64,000 nt of DNA, taken from NCBI GenBank assembly GCA_964625225.1, contig CAZVAR010000004.1:1-64000 (forward strand). The letters run 5' to 3'. The stretch comes from CAZVAR01 sp964625225. Lineage in GTDB: Bacteria; Pseudomonadota; Alphaproteobacteria; JAJUGE01. Below are positions 26,193 to 35,521 of the stretch, one piece after another (positions within the stretch are counted from its first letter, which is position 1; the number at the start of each line of letters is the position of its first letter). The position numbers and the translations under genes were made by a program. Under the pieces are notes generated by a model. The model had not been told where the DNA came from. It saw nothing but the letters and a program-made list of their open reading frames with translations, and ran no database searches.

Positions 26193-27623
26193 ATGCGGAC
26201 GCATCGGGGCGCAGCCCTTGTTGTCGCGCTGTTGTGGTCGATCGCGGTTTGCGGCGGTCCGGCCTTCGGGGCGATGTTCAACCCGAAGAGCTTCACGCTG
26301 AACAACGGCATGCAGGTCGTGCTGGTGGAGAACCACCGCGTGCCGGCCGTGGTGCAAATGGTGTGGTACCGGGTCGGCGCCGCCGACGAGCCGCATGGCA
26401 AGTCGGGTATCGCGCACTTCCTCGAACATCTAATGTTCAAGGGTACGCCCGATATCCCGCCGGGACAATTCTCGCGCATCGTCGCCCGGCACGGCGGTCG
26501 CGACAACGCCTTCACCACACAGGACTATACGGCCTATTACCAGGTCGTCTCTGCGGATCAGCTCGAACTGGTCATGCGGATGGAGGCGGATCGTATGGCC
26601 AATCTCGTCCTTACCGACGAGGTTGTGGCGCCCGAGCGGGACGTGGTGCTGGAAGAACGCCGCGCCCGTGTCGACAACTCGCCTGCGGCCCAGCTCGCGG
26701 AGGCGATGGGCGCCACCATGTACTTCCATCACCCCTACGGCACGCCGGTCATCGGCTGGGAGTCCGAGATCCGGGGCCTCAATACGGAGGATGCGCTCGC
26801 CTTCTACCGGCGGCACTATGCACCCAACAATGCGGTGCTGGTGGTTGCGGGTGATATCGGCCTCGAAGAGCTGAAGCCGCTCGCGGAGAAATACTACGGG
26901 GCCATTCCCCGGCGCCCGGTTCCGCCGCGCGAACGTGTCAGCGAGCCGCCGCACCAAACTGCGCGGCGCGTCGTGCTGACCAGCGAGCAGGTGCGGGAAC
27001 CATCCTGGCGGAGAAGCTACCAGGCCCCGACCTATCGCACCGCCGAGGCAGGTCGGGCCTATGCCCTCGAGGTCCTGAGCGAGATCTTGGGCGGTGGGGC
27101 CATCAGCCGGCTCTACCGATCCCTGGTGGTGGAGCAGGAGCTCGCCGCTGCAGCCGGTTCCTGGTACGACGGTAATGCGTTGGATTTCTCCACGTTCGGC
27201 GTTTATGCGACGCCGCGTCCGGCCGGAAGCGTCACGGCCGTCGAGGCGGCCGTCGTCGCCGAGATCGAGAAGCTGCTCGAGCATGGAGTGACCGAGGCCG
27301 AGGTTCACGATGCGAAGCAGCGCCTCAAGGCGGCCGCGGTCTACGCTCGGGACGATCTGGAGACAGCGGCCCAAATTCTGGGCACCGCGCTGATGACCGG
27401 CCGCACCATCGACGAAGTCGAGGCCTGGCCCGAGCGGATCGGGGCCGTCACCGTGGCCGACGTCGATGCGGCGGCGAAGGCGGTGCTTCAGGAGAGGCTC
27501 TCGGTGACCGGCATTCTGCTTCCGGCCGGCCGTGCGGCGACCCCGGCAGCCGCGGTGGCTCCGGTCCCGGTCCCGCCCGCGCGCGACGGTGACGCACCCG
27601 CCCAGGCGGGAGGGAGGTCGTGA
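26193..27623 (+). CDS. Periplasmic M16 zinc metallopeptidase, catalytically active type
   Basis: This 476-residue protein has a signal peptide (hydrophobic ALVVALLWSIAVCGGPAFG, cleavage near residue 27) and the inverted zinc motif HFLEH at residues 75-79, the hallmark of pitrilysin/processing-peptidase family M16. A distal glutamate is expected in ERDVVLEERRARVD, about 75 residues later. The C-terminal half repeats the fold (GGGAISRLYRSLVVE near residue 305). A proline/alanine-rich tail ends the protein. Its stop overlaps the GTG start of the second M16 gene by 4 bases, so the two are translated in a coupled way and probably form a heterodimer. The substrate is unknown; periplasmic peptide or leftover-peptide clearance is plausible. 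Confidence 0.93.
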   Translation: MRTHRGAALVVALLWSIAVCGGPAFGAMFNPKSFTLNNGMQVVLVENHRVPAVVQMVWYRVGAADEPHGKSGIAHFLEHLMFKGTPDIPPGQFSRIVARHGGRDNAFTTQDYTAYYQVVSADQLELVMRMEADRMANLVLTDEVVAPERDVVLEERRARVDNSPAAQLAEAMGATMYFHHPYGTPVIGWESEIRGLNTEDALAFYRRHYAPNNAVLVVAGDIGLEELKPLAEKYYGAIPRRPVPPRERVSEPPHQTARRVVLTSEQVREPSWRRSYQAPTYRTAEAGRAYALEVLSEILGGGAISRLYRSLVVEQELAAAAGSWYDGNALDFSTFGVYATPRPAGSVTAVEAAVVAEIEKLLEHGVTEAEVHDAKQRLKAAAVYARDDLETAAQILGTALMTGRTIDEVEAWPERIGAVTVADVDAAAKAVLQERLSVTGILLPAGRAATPAAAVAPVPVPPARDGDAPAQAGGRS

Positions 27624-28972
27624 TCTCCGCCATCGCGCGCCGCGTGGCTTCGGTTCTTCTCCTCATCCTGGTCGCCTTGCCCTGGCCCGCGGCGGCGGTC
27701 GAGGTGCAGCGGGTCGTGAGCCCGGGCGGCATCGAGGCGTGGCTGGTCGAGGACCACAACGTCCCGGTGCTGGCGGTGAGCTTCGCATTCCGGGACGCCG
27801 GCGCCGCGTACGATCCGGAGGCGCGGCGGGGGCTTGCCAACATGGTGTCCGGCCTGCTCGACGAGGGCGCGGGCGATCTCGATTCGCAGAGCTTTCAGAA
27901 GCGCCTCGCCGACCTGTCGATTTCACTCGGCTTCAACGCCGGCCGGGACGATTTCACCGGCAGCCTCGCTACGCTGACCGAGAACCGCGAGGAGGCGGTG
28001 CGACTCCTCGCCCTGGCGCTGACCGAGCCGCGCTTCGATCCCGAGCCGGTGGCGCGCGTCCGTGACCAGATCCTGATCGCTCTCGCGCGCAGGAGCGTCG
28101 ATCCGTCCAGCCTTGCCTACCGGACTTGGTTCCGGCTGATGTTCGGTGCCCATCCCTATGGCCGCCCGACGGACGGCGAGACGGAAACCGTGGCGGCGAT
28201 CCAGTCCGAGGATCTGCACCGCTTCGTCGCGGAACGGTTCGCCCGTGACAATCTGATCGTCGGCGTCGCAGGCGACGTTACGGCGGCGGAGTTGGCAGTA
28301 CTGCTGGACCGCGCCTTCGGCGGGCTGCCCCCAGCGCCGACGCCGCGCAGGCTGCCGGAGGTGGAGCGCCTCGGCACCGGTGAACTGGTGGTGGTCGAGC
28401 GACCGGTTCCGCAGAGCATCGCGGTGTTCGGCCATGGCGGGCTCCGCCGCGAGGATCCGGATTGGTATGCGGCGCTGATCCTCAATTACGTGTTGGGTGG
28501 CGGCGGGTTCAGTTCGAGGCTGACCGAGGAGGTGCGGGAGAAGCGGGGTCTGGCCTACGGCGTCTCGACCTCGCTTTATCCCCTCGACCGGGGCGGCCTC
28601 GTCCTGGGGCAGGTCGCGACCCAGAACGACAGGGTTGCCCAGTCGATCGAAATCATCCGGGCCGAGTGGCGGCGGTTCGCGGAGGATGGCCCGACGCCTG
28701 AGGAGGTCGCGGCCGCAAAGGCCTATCTGATCGGTTCCTTCCCGATCAGCCTGGACAGCACGCGGCGCATCGCGGCGACGCTGGTTTCCATTCAGGAGAA
28801 TGCGCTAGGTATCGACTATCTCGACCGGCGCAAGGCGTTGATCGAGGGCGTGACGCCAGAGGATCTGAAGCGCGTCGCAGGCAGGTTGTTCCGGGCGGAG
28901 GATCTCACCTTCGTCGTCGTCGGCAGTCCGACGGAACTGCGCCCGACGCGGGAACCGCCGCACCCCGGTTGA
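27620..28972 (+). CDS. M16 family protein lacking the zinc motif (non-catalytic partner)
   Basis: This 450-residue M16 homologue has an N-terminal signal peptide (RVASVLLLILVALPWPAAA) and starts with GTG inside the stop of the first M16 gene. In place of HxxEH it has GLANMVSGLLDEG, so zinc is not bound and catalysis is not expected. Glycine-rich VLGGGGFSSRLTEEVREKRG near residues 292-311 keeps the region that clamps the substrate in the C-terminal domain of M16 heterodimers, as in the alpha subunit of mitochondrial processing peptidase. The pair of active and inactive M16 genes is typical in alphaproteobacteria. Confidence 0.9.
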   Translation: MISAIARRVASVLLLILVALPWPAAAVEVQRVVSPGGIEAWLVEDHNVPVLAVSFAFRDAGAAYDPEARRGLANMVSGLLDEGAGDLDSQSFQKRLADLSISLGFNAGRDDFTGSLATLTENREEAVRLLALALTEPRFDPEPVARVRDQILIALARRSVDPSSLAYRTWFRLMFGAHPYGRPTDGETETVAAIQSEDLHRFVAERFARDNLIVGVAGDVTAAELAVLLDRAFGGLPPAPTPRRLPEVERLGTGELVVVERPVPQSIAVFGHGGLRREDPDWYAALILNYVLGGGGFSSRLTEEVREKRGLAYGVSTSLYPLDRGGLVLGQVATQNDRVAQSIEIIRAEWRRFAEDGPTPEEVAAAKAYLIGSFPISLDSTRRIAATLVSIQENALGIDYLDRRKALIEGVTPEDLKRVAGRLFRAEDLTFVVVGSPTELRPTREPPHPG

Positions 28973-29030
28973 TGCGTTCGGCACGCGGTGCCAAGGTCCG
29001 GTGCAGATTGCCGGTACGTGGAGACGATGC

Positions 29031-30362
29031 ATGGCCGACGACTTTCCTTACGAGCAGGTGATCGAGGGCTGCCTCGTGGAGCGGATCGGCGACGGCGGTC
29101 TCGGCCGGGAGGCCTTCGACCACCGTCTCGCGGCAACCGCCGGTGCGCTCGAGGCGCTGCGCCGGCACTATGACGGAGGCACCCTGCCGCTGCTGCGCCT
29201 TCCCGGGACGCGCGACGATCTGCCGGGAATCGAGGCGCGTGCGGAGTATCACCGCGAACGGGCCGACGACGTGGTGGTCCTGGGGACCGGCGGATCGAGT
29301 CTCGGCGGCCAATCGCTCTACGCCTTGGCCGACGCGGGCTTCGGTCCCGGCGGGCACGCACCCCGGCTCCACTTTCTCGACAATGTCGACCCGCACACCT
29401 TCGATCATCTGTTCCGGGCCGTCGACCTCGCCAAAACCGACTTCATCGTCATCTCGAAATCGGGAAGTACGGCGGAAACCCTGACGCAGTTCCTGATCTG
29501 CCTCGAAGCGTTGGTCGACGCGGTCGGCCGTGGTCGCGCCGCGGATCATGTAACGGCGATCACCGAGCCGAAAGACAACGTTCTCCGACGGCTGGCCGAG
29601 GCCTGGGGCATGACCGTCCTCGACCATGATCCCGGAATCGGCGGGCGCTACTCGGCATTGTCGCTGGTGGGCCTGTTGCCGGCCGCGATCGCGGGGCTCG
29701 ACGTGGCGGCGGTGCGCGAGGGCGCGCATGCGGTGCTGCACGCGACGCTGACGGCGGAGACTCCGGCGGCCTCCGACCCGGCGGTCGGCGCCGCCCTGAA
29801 CGTCGGCTTGGCCGAGGAGCGGGGGGTGAGCGCCACGGTGCTGATGCCCTACAGCGACCGGCTGGCCTGGTTCGCGATGTGGTTCCGCCAACTTTGGGCG
29901 GAGAGCCTGGGCAAGGCCGGCAAGGGAACGTTACCGGTGCGTGCGGTCGGCACGGTGGACCAGCACAGCCAGCTCCAGCTCTACTTGGCCGGGCCGCCCG
30001 ACAAGATGTTCACCATCGTCCTGACCGAGGCGGCCGGGACCGGGCACGTCGTTTCCCCCGAGTTCGCCTCTGATCCGGCGCTTGCCTACCTCGCCGGCCG
30101 GAAGATGGGCGACCTGCTGGACGCGGAGCAGCGTGCGACGGCCGAGACGCTGATCCGCAACGGCCGGCCGACCCGCCTGCTGAAGGTGGGTCGGGTGGAC
30201 GAGGCAACCATGGGCGCGCTGATGATGCATTACTTCCTCGAGACCATTATCGCCGCGCATCTCTGGGCAGTGGACCCGTTCGACCAACCGGCGGTCGAGG
30301 AGGGCAAAATCCTGACTCGGCAATATCTTGGAGAGATGCAGGTACCGGGCCCCCGGGGATGA
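29031..30362 (+). CDS. pgi: Glucose-6-phosphate isomerase
   Basis: This cytosolic enzyme interconverts glucose-6-phosphate and fructose-6-phosphate. The ATG at 29031 is used because GGAG lies about 9 bases upstream; an in-frame ATG 30 bases earlier has no such site. Two SIS domains are visible: [17 protein letters not shown] near residue 77 and [19 protein letters not shown] near residue 137, the phosphate-binding loop. [20 protein letters not shown] near residue 305 carries the catalytic glutamine/histidine region. At 443 residues it is shorter than the E. coli type (549) and like the short bacterial branch. Its stop overlaps the mutL start by 4 bases. Confidence 0.94.
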   Translation: MADDFPYEQVIEGCLVERIGDGGLGREAFDHRLAATAGALEALRRHYDGGTLPLLRLPGTRDDLPGIEARAEYHRERADDVVVLGTGGSSLGGQSLYALADAGFGPGGHAPRLHFLDNVDPHTFDHLFRAVDLAKTDFIVISKSGSTAETLTQFLICLEALVDAVGRGRAADHVTAITEPKDNVLRRLAEAWGMTVLDHDPGIGGRYSALSLVGLLPAAIAGLDVAAVREGAHAVLHATLTAETPAASDPAVGAALNVGLAEERGVSATVLMPYSDRLAWFAMWFRQLWAESLGKAGKGTLPVRAVGTVDQHSQLQLYLAGPPDKMFTIVLTEAAGTGHVVSPEFASDPALAYLAGRKMGDLLDAEQRATAETLIRNGRPTRLLKVGRVDEATMGALMMHYFLETIIAAHLWAVDPFDQPAVEEGKILTRQYLGEMQVPGPRG

Positions 30363-32137
30363 GCCTCCGTGTTCTGCCGCCGGGGCTGGTGAACCGCATC
30401 GCCGCTGGCGAGGTGGTGGAGCGACCGGCCTCGGTGGTCAAGGAACTGGTGGAGAACGCACTCGACGCCGGGGCGCGGCGGATCGAGGTGAGCCTGCGCG
30501 ACGGCGGCCGTTCGCTGATCGCCGTTGTCGACGACGGTGCCGGAATGGCGCCGGCGGAGCTGGATCTGGCAGTCGAACGGCACGCGACGTCGAAGCTGCC
30601 GGATGACGATCTGGTGCGCATCGCCACGCTCGGCTTCCGTGGCGAAGCGCTGCCCTCGATCGGTGCCGTCGCGCGCCTGGCGATTACCAGCCGCCCGCCC
30701 GGCGCCGACAGCGCCTGGACGATCCTGGTCGAGGGAGGCACCAAGCGGGCCCCGGCACCGGCCGCGCATCCGCCGGGCACCCGTGTCGAGGTGCGTGACC
30801 TGTTCTATGCGACTCCGGCCAGGCTCAAGTTTCTCAAAGCGCCGCGCACGGAGGCACTTGCCGCTTTGGATTGTTTGAAGCGGCTGGCGATGGCCTGGCC
30901 GGAGGTCGCCTTCACGCTGCTCGATGACGGCCGGGCATCGTTGCGGCTGGCACCGGCGCAGGGTGAGCTGTTCGCCGCGAGGCTCGACCGCTTGGGCGCC
31001 GTGCTCGGGCGCGAGTTCGCCGACAATGCGGTGCCCGTCGACGCCGAGCGGGAGGGCATCCGCCTCACGGGCCACGCCGGACTGCCGACCTATTCGCGCG
31101 CCAATACCCTTTCGCAGTTCCTGTTCGTCAATGGCCGGCCGGTGCGCGACCGGCTCCTCCAGGGGGCCGTGCGGGGCGCGTATGACGATCTCGTTCCCAA
31201 CGGCCGCTACCCTGCGGTGGCACTGTTCCTGGAGGTGCCGCCGGAACTGGTCGACGTCAACGTGCATCCGGCCAAGGCCGAGGTTCGCTTCCGCGAGGCC
31301 GCGTTGGTGCGCGGCCTGCTGGTGTCGGCGTTGCGCCATGCGCTGGCCGGGGCCGGACATCGCGCCGCGACGACGGTCTCGGCTGCGGCGCTTGCCGCAT
31401 TCCGCCACGGTCCCGTATCGTCGCCGAGCTATCCGCCTCGCGGGATGCCGCAGGCGGGCCTCGCGGAGGCGACGGTCGCCTATCAAGCACCGCTGACCGG
31501 GACCGTGGTGACCTCGGCGCCACCGCCGGCGGACGAACCGGCCGGAGCGGCCGAGCATCCCCTGGGGGCCGCACGGGCGCAGCTTCACGGCACCTACATC
31601 GTCGCGCAGACCGCGGACGGCATCGTGATCGTGGATCAGCATGCGGCGCACGAGCGGCTGGTCTATGAGCGGATCAAGGCGGCACTGGCGGAGGGCGGAG
31701 TGAAACGGCAGCTCCTGCTGCTGCCGGAAGTGGTCGAGCTGGACGATGCCGCGGCGGCGGAGCGGCTGGCGGCGCGCGCCGGAGAGCTGGCCGAGCTCGG
31801 TCTCGTGCTTGAGGCTTTCGGCACCGGGGCCGTGCTGGTCCGCGAGGTGCCGGCATTGCTGGGGGAGACGGCGGTGCAGGGTCTGGTACGTGATCTTGCC
31901 GACGAACTCGCCGCTTTCGACACCGCCGAGAGCCTCCGCGACCGGCTCGATGCCGTCTGTTCGCGGATGGCCTGCCACGGCAGCGTCCGCGCCGGCCGGC
32001 GGCTGAACGAGGCCGAGATGAACGCGCTGCTGCGGGAGATGGAGCGCACGCCCTTCGCCGGACAGTGCAACCATGGCCGCCCGACCTACGTTGAACTGAA
32101 GCTCGGCGATATCGAGCGGCTGTTCGGACGTCGATAA
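30359..32137 (+). CDS. mutL: DNA mismatch repair protein MutL with endonuclease motif
   Basis: This 592-residue mismatch-repair protein links MutS recognition to strand incision. The N-terminal GHKL ATPase has [16 protein letters not shown] (about residues 31-46), VVDDGAGM and [11 protein letters not shown] (about 92-102). The C-terminal part contains [12 protein letters not shown] (about 426-437), the DQHA(X)2E(X)4E metal site of endonuclease-type MutL, and [12 protein letters not shown] and GQCNHGRPT further on. Hence this MutL should nick DNA itself, as expected in an organism without MutH. The middle linker (about 340-410) is proline/alanine-rich. It is translationally coupled to pgi. Confidence 0.96.
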   Translation: MSLRVLPPGLVNRIAAGEVVERPASVVKELVENALDAGARRIEVSLRDGGRSLIAVVDDGAGMAPAELDLAVERHATSKLPDDDLVRIATLGFRGEALPSIGAVARLAITSRPPGADSAWTILVEGGTKRAPAPAAHPPGTRVEVRDLFYATPARLKFLKAPRTEALAALDCLKRLAMAWPEVAFTLLDDGRASLRLAPAQGELFAARLDRLGAVLGREFADNAVPVDAEREGIRLTGHAGLPTYSRANTLSQFLFVNGRPVRDRLLQGAVRGAYDDLVPNGRYPAVALFLEVPPELVDVNVHPAKAEVRFREAALVRGLLVSALRHALAGAGHRAATTVSAAALAAFRHGPVSSPSYPPRGMPQAGLAEATVAYQAPLTGTVVTSAPPPADEPAGAAEHPLGAARAQLHGTYIVAQTADGIVIVDQHAAHERLVYERIKAALAEGGVKRQLLLLPEVVELDDAAAAERLAARAGELAELGLVLEAFGTGAVLVREVPALLGETAVQGLVRDLADELAAFDTAESLRDRLDAVCSRMACHGSVRAGRRLNEAEMNALLREMERTPFAGQCNHGRPTYVELKLGDIERLFGRR

Positions 32138-32190
32138 GGAGATACCGTCGGCCCGATCCTTCTCCCCTCAGTGAAGAGAGGACGAACGGA

Positions 32191-32697
32191 ATGAAACGCT
32201 TCAACGGCCCAAGCCTTCCCGCCCTGATCTTCGCGGCACTGATGCCCGTCCTGCCGGCGGCTGCGGCGGTGGCGCAGACCGGGCCGCCAGCAGCGGTTCA
32301 ACAGCGGCAGCCGACGCCTCGCATCGACGCTGATCGTGACGGCGGCATCGATAGGAAGGAGCTGATCGCCGAGCGCGAGCGGATCTTCGCGCGCTTCGAC
32401 GCCGACGGCGACGATCGGCTGACCCGGCTCGAGGTGGAGACGGTACGCGACAAGCTGCGTCAAGCCTGGATGATGCGGCACTGGAACTCGCAAACAATGG
32501 AAGCGCGCCGGCCGCCGGACCTCGATGTCGACCGGTTCTTCAGCCGCAACGACCGCAATCTCGACGGTACGGTAACCAAACAGGAGTTCCTGGCGGAGGT
32601 GGAGGACCGCTTCAAGCGGTTCGATCGCGACGGCGACGGCCGGATCACCGAGGAAGAGGTCCATTCGCCGCCGCAGCCTGCTCCGCAGCAGCGCTAA
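32191..32697 (+). CDS. Exported EF-hand protein, four calcium loops
   Basis: This 168-residue protein has a signal peptide (LPALIFAALMPVLPAAAAVA, cleavage near residue 29) and four EF-hand loops: DADRDGGIDRKE, DADGDDRLTRLE, NDRNLDGTVTKQE and DRDGDGRITEEE. The loops end with the expected glutamate at position 12, so calcium binding is likely. It would act in the periplasm or be secreted. AGAGAGGAC precedes the ATG by about 8 bases. Similar exported EF-hand proteins are common in alphaproteobacteria but their function is unknown. It lies 53 bases after mutL, although nothing links it to repair. Confidence 0.85.
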   Translation: MKRFNGPSLPALIFAALMPVLPAAAAVAQTGPPAAVQQRQPTPRIDADRDGGIDRKELIAERERIFARFDADGDDRLTRLEVETVRDKLRQAWMMRHWNSQTMEARRPPDLDVDRFFSRNDRNLDGTVTKQEFLAEVEDRFKRFDRDGDGRITEEEVHSPPQPAPQQR

Positions 32698-32784
32698 GAA
32701 GCGGCCGAGGTTGCGGGTCCGGTCGGTGACCGGAACGGGCAATCGGGCGGCGCTCGAGGGACCACGGGCACGGCCCCTGCCGCC

Positions 32785-33366
32785 TCAGGGGTCAGGGGCG
32801 TCTCCGAACCGCAGAACCAGGACACGCGCGGCGCCGTAGCGGCGTTCGCGCAGAATTCGAAACCCCGATGGCGGATCAGGTGGCGCGTCGCGCGCTGCCA
32901 GTTCGACGGTCGCGAGCCCCGTAGCGGCGAGCCAGCCATTGGCTTGCAGCGCGGTCAGCGCCGGCCAGGCGAGACCGCTGCGATAGGGCGGGTCCAAGAA
33001 GACGAGGTCATGGACAGCAACCGCCGGGCCGGGGGCGGTCGCGTCCCGCCGCAGGACTGTGACCCGACCGGTTTCGCCGAGCATTCGCGCCGTTTCCCGG
33101 GCCGCTGCGAGCGCGCTCTCGGTCGTGTCGAGCAGCGTGGCATAGGCGGCGCCTCGGGAGATCGCCTCGAACGCGAGCGCACCGGTCCCGCAGAAGGCAT
33201 CCAACACGCGTGCGCCGGGTAGGGCCGACCCCCCGCCCCGGCCGTAACCGCCATGCTCCAGCATGTTGAACAGTGCCTCGCGAACACGGTCTGCGGTCGG
33301 CCGTATCTCCAGGCCGGGCGGCGTGATGATCCTGCGACCTCGGTGCCTGCCACCGACGATGCGCAT
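32785..33366 (-). CDS. rsmD: 16S rRNA (guanine-966-N2)-methyltransferase
   Basis: This Rossmann-fold enzyme methylates G966 of 16S rRNA. The ATG at 33366 is used because the protein then begins MRIVGGRHRGRRI, the conserved N-terminus of RsmD, at 193 residues; longer open frame upstream overlaps the pseudouridine synthase gene. TADRVREALFNML (about residues 24-36), the SAM loop VLDAFCGTGALAFEAISRG (about 53-71) and the N6/N2-methylase motif VFLDPPY (about 121-127) are present. It lies 8 bases after the pseudouridine synthase stop on the same strand, forming an rRNA-modification pair. Confidence 0.93.
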   Translation of the reverse strand: MRIVGGRHRGRRIITPPGLEIRPTADRVREALFNMLEHGGYGRGGGSALPGARVLDAFCGTGALAFEAISRGAAYATLLDTTESALAAARETARMLGETGRVTVLRRDATAPGPAVAVHDLVFLDPPYRSGLAWPALTALQANGWLAATGLATVELAARDAPPDPPSGFRILRERRYGAARVLVLRFGDAPDP

Positions 33367-33374
33367 GGGAAGGA

Positions 33375-34157
33375 TCAGGCGCTCGACGCCGCAGCGCCGC
33401 GGCGATCGCGAGCGTTGGTGTCCGGACGTCGGCCGAGCTGCTCGCGCAGGACCCGCGGCGAGACCTCTTCGACGGCGCCTCGCGCGAGATTGCCGAGCTG
33501 GAACGGGCCGTAGGCGATCCGGATCAGACGATTGACCGGATAGCCGAGATGCTCCATGACGCGGCGAATCTCGCGATTGCGGCCCTCCTGGAGCGAGACG
33601 GTAACCCAACTGTTGTCGCCGCGCTGTGAGTCGACGGTGGCGCGGATCGGGCCGTAGCGGACGCCCTCGATCGTGATGCCCTCGGCGAGGAGGGACAGGT
33701 GCGCCGGATCGACCTTGCCGAACACCCGCGCGCGATAGCGGCGCGTCCAGCCGCGCGACGGCAGCTCCAGGTCGCGGGCGAGGGCGCCGTCATTGGTCAG
33801 CAAGAGCAGGCCCTCGGAGTTGAGGTCGAGACGGCCGACCGTGACCACCCGTGGCAGCTCGGGCGGCAGCCGGTCGAAGATCGTGGGCCGGCCCTGCGGG
33901 TCGCGATTGCTGGTCAGCAGGCCGCGCGGCTTGTGATAGCGCCAGAGCCGCGTCCGCTCGGCGGTGGGCAGCGGCTTGCCGTCCACCGTGATCCGGCTTT
34001 CCGGCGTCACGACGACGCCCGGGCCGGTCAGGATCGTACCGTCGACGGCGACCCGCCTTTCGGCGATCCAGCGCTCCGCCTCGCGCCTGGAACATAGGCC
34101 GGCGCGCGCGAGGCGCTTGGCGATGCGCTCGCCACGCTCCGGGCGCTCTTGGCTCAT
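33375..34157 (-). CDS. rluB: 23S/16S rRNA pseudouridine synthase, RsuA/RluB family
   Basis: This enzyme converts a uridine in rRNA to pseudouridine. The ATG at 34157 has GAGGCGAC upstream and overlaps the stop of the glutamine amidotransferase gene as ATGA. The N-terminal S4 RNA-binding domain has RIAKRLARAGLCSRREAERW (about residues 11-30). The catalytic aspartate lies in VGRLDLNSEGLLLLTNDG (about 105-122), and EGRNREIRRVMEHLGYPV (about 193-210) is the family's second signature. A basic, disordered tail follows. RluB is the likely member by length and S4 domain, but RsuA/RluE cannot be excluded. Confidence 0.9.
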   Translation of the reverse strand: MSQERPERGERIAKRLARAGLCSRREAERWIAERRVAVDGTILTGPGVVVTPESRITVDGKPLPTAERTRLWRYHKPRGLLTSNRDPQGRPTIFDRLPPELPRVVTVGRLDLNSEGLLLLTNDGALARDLELPSRGWTRRYRARVFGKVDPAHLSLLAEGITIEGVRYGPIRATVDSQRGDNSWVTVSLQEGRNREIRRVMEHLGYPVNRLIRIAYGPFQLGNLARGAVEEVSPRVLREQLGRRPDTNARDRRGAAASSA

Positions 34158-34870
34158 CGTGTCGCCTCGACCAGAGCGGCGAAGATCTTCGGGTCGGCCG
34201 GGTTGATCGCGTATTCGGGGTGCCACTGAACCCCCAGGCAGAAGCGGTAGCGCGGCGCTTCGATCGCCTCGATCACCCCGTCGGGAGCTGTCGCGGAGAT
34301 CACGATGTCGTCCGTCGCATCCTTGGCTGCCTGATGATGGGCGCTGTTGACCGGCAGTGCCTCGGCGTCTCCGGTGATGCGGTGCAGCAGGGTACCGGGC
34401 GCGACGCGCACCGTGTGTCCGGGCTCGGTGCGAGGATTGGGCTGCTCGTGCTGTAGCGCGCCCGGTACCTCGTCGGGGATGTGCTGGATCAGCGTGCCGC
34501 CGAGGACGACATGCAGGAGCTGCTGGCCGCCGCAGATGCCGAGCACCGGCATGTCCCGCTCGAGCGCGCCGCGCGTGACGGCCAGTTCGAAGGCGGTCCG
34601 TTCGGCTTTGAGTGTGACACTCGGATGGCGCGTGGTGGCGCCGAATAGGGCCGGGTCGATGTCGAAGGCGCCGCCGGTGACGACGAGGGCATCGATCCGG
34701 TCCAGATAGGACTCCGCGAGCATGGTCTCGTGCGGCAACATGACTGGCAGGCCGCCGGCCGAGACGACGCTCGCGGCGTAGTTGCGGCGAAGTGCGTACC
34801 AGGGCAGCTTCGAATAGCCGCCCGGTTCCTCCGCGTCGAGAGTGATGCCGATGACAGGACGTCGGGTCAT
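34154..34870 (-). CDS. Class I glutamine amidotransferase-like (PuuD type) hydrolase
   Basis: This 238-residue enzyme has the Cys-His-Glu triad of class I glutamine amidotransferases: the nucleophile elbow GICGGQQLLHVVLGG near residue 108, and VQWHPEYA near residue 218 with the His and Glu. The start RRPVIGITLDAEE and the oxyanion region VTGGAFDIDP are typical of gamma-glutamyl-GABA hydrolases (PuuD), which release GABA in putrescine degradation. No other puu gene is nearby, so the substrate is inferred. It starts at the ATG at 34870; the tadA gene diverges 87 bases away. Confidence 0.85.
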   Translation of the reverse strand: MTRRPVIGITLDAEEPGGYSKLPWYALRRNYAASVVSAGGLPVMLPHETMLAESYLDRIDALVVTGGAFDIDPALFGATTRHPSVTLKAERTAFELAVTRGALERDMPVLGICGGQQLLHVVLGGTLIQHIPDEVPGALQHEQPNPRTEPGHTVRVAPGTLLHRITGDAEALPVNSAHHQAAKDATDDIVISATAPDGVIEAIEAPRYRFCLGVQWHPEYAINPADPKIFAALVEATR

Positions 34871-34957
34871 GGCGGCAATGTAAGGACCGATCCGGAGCGG
34901 GGCAATTGCGGAGGCCGGGGATTGACGCCGGCCGACGTCTTCTGTCGACATGTGCGC

Positions 34958-35521
34958 ATGACGGTGAAGGAGCGGCCGACCCCGATGGACCTGGCCCTCG
35001 CCGAGGCGGAACGGGCCGCGGCGGCCGGCGAGGTGCCGGTCGGGGCGGTACTGGTGGACGGGCGCAGCGGTGCCGTCCTGGCCCGGGCCCACAACCGCGT
35101 CGAGACCGACAACGATCCGACTGCGCATGCCGAGCTGTTGGCGATCCGGGCGGCGGCTACAGCGCTCGGCACGCCGCGCCTGGCGGGCTGTGACCTCTAT
35201 GTGACGCTGGAGCCCTGTCCCATGTGCGCGCAGGCGATCGCCTTTGCCCGCATCCGCAGGCTCTATTTCGGCGCCGGCGATCCGAAGGGGGGCGGGGTCG
35301 AACATGGGCCGCGGATATTCGACCAGCCGAGCTGCCACCATCGACCGGAAGTCTATGGCGGCATCCGGGAGCGGCGTGCAGCGGAGTTGCTACGGGGCTT
35401 CTTCCGGGTCAGGCGCGGGGAAGCGGCGGCGCAACGGACGGGCGAGGCGGGCGGCGGCGAGCGCCGCGATCAGCCCGGTCACGATCCCGGCCACTCCCGC
35501 GGCGAGCGGTGGGACCTCTGA
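34958..35521 (+). CDS. tadA: tRNA adenosine(34) deaminase
   Basis: This enzyme deaminates adenosine-34 of tRNA-Arg(ACG) to inosine. The zinc-binding and catalytic residues are present: HAE at residues 57-59 and PCPMC at 86-90 (EPCPMCAQAIAFARI). The fold normally ends near residue 153 (LLRGFFRVRRG). Here 34 further residues follow; they are charged and disordered and overlap the C-terminus of the convergent minus-strand gene by 132 bases. The start ATG at 34958 is chosen because the core then begins after a short leader; a start at 34985 (MDLALAEAER) is also possible. Confidence 0.93.
   Translation: MTVKERPTPMDLALAEAERAAAAGEVPVGAVLVDGRSGAVLARAHNRVETDNDPTAHAELLAIRAAATALGTPRLAGCDLYVTLEPCPMCAQAIAFARIRRLYFGAGDPKGGGVEHGPRIFDQPSCHHRPEVYGGIRERRAAELLRGFFRVRRGEAAAQRTGEAGGGERRDQPGHDPGHSRGERWDL

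Noticed and set aside
30230..32074. Long open frame (614 codons) opposite mutL
   Set aside because: It is antisense to pgi and mutL, with composition that mirrors them, and has no recognisable domain.
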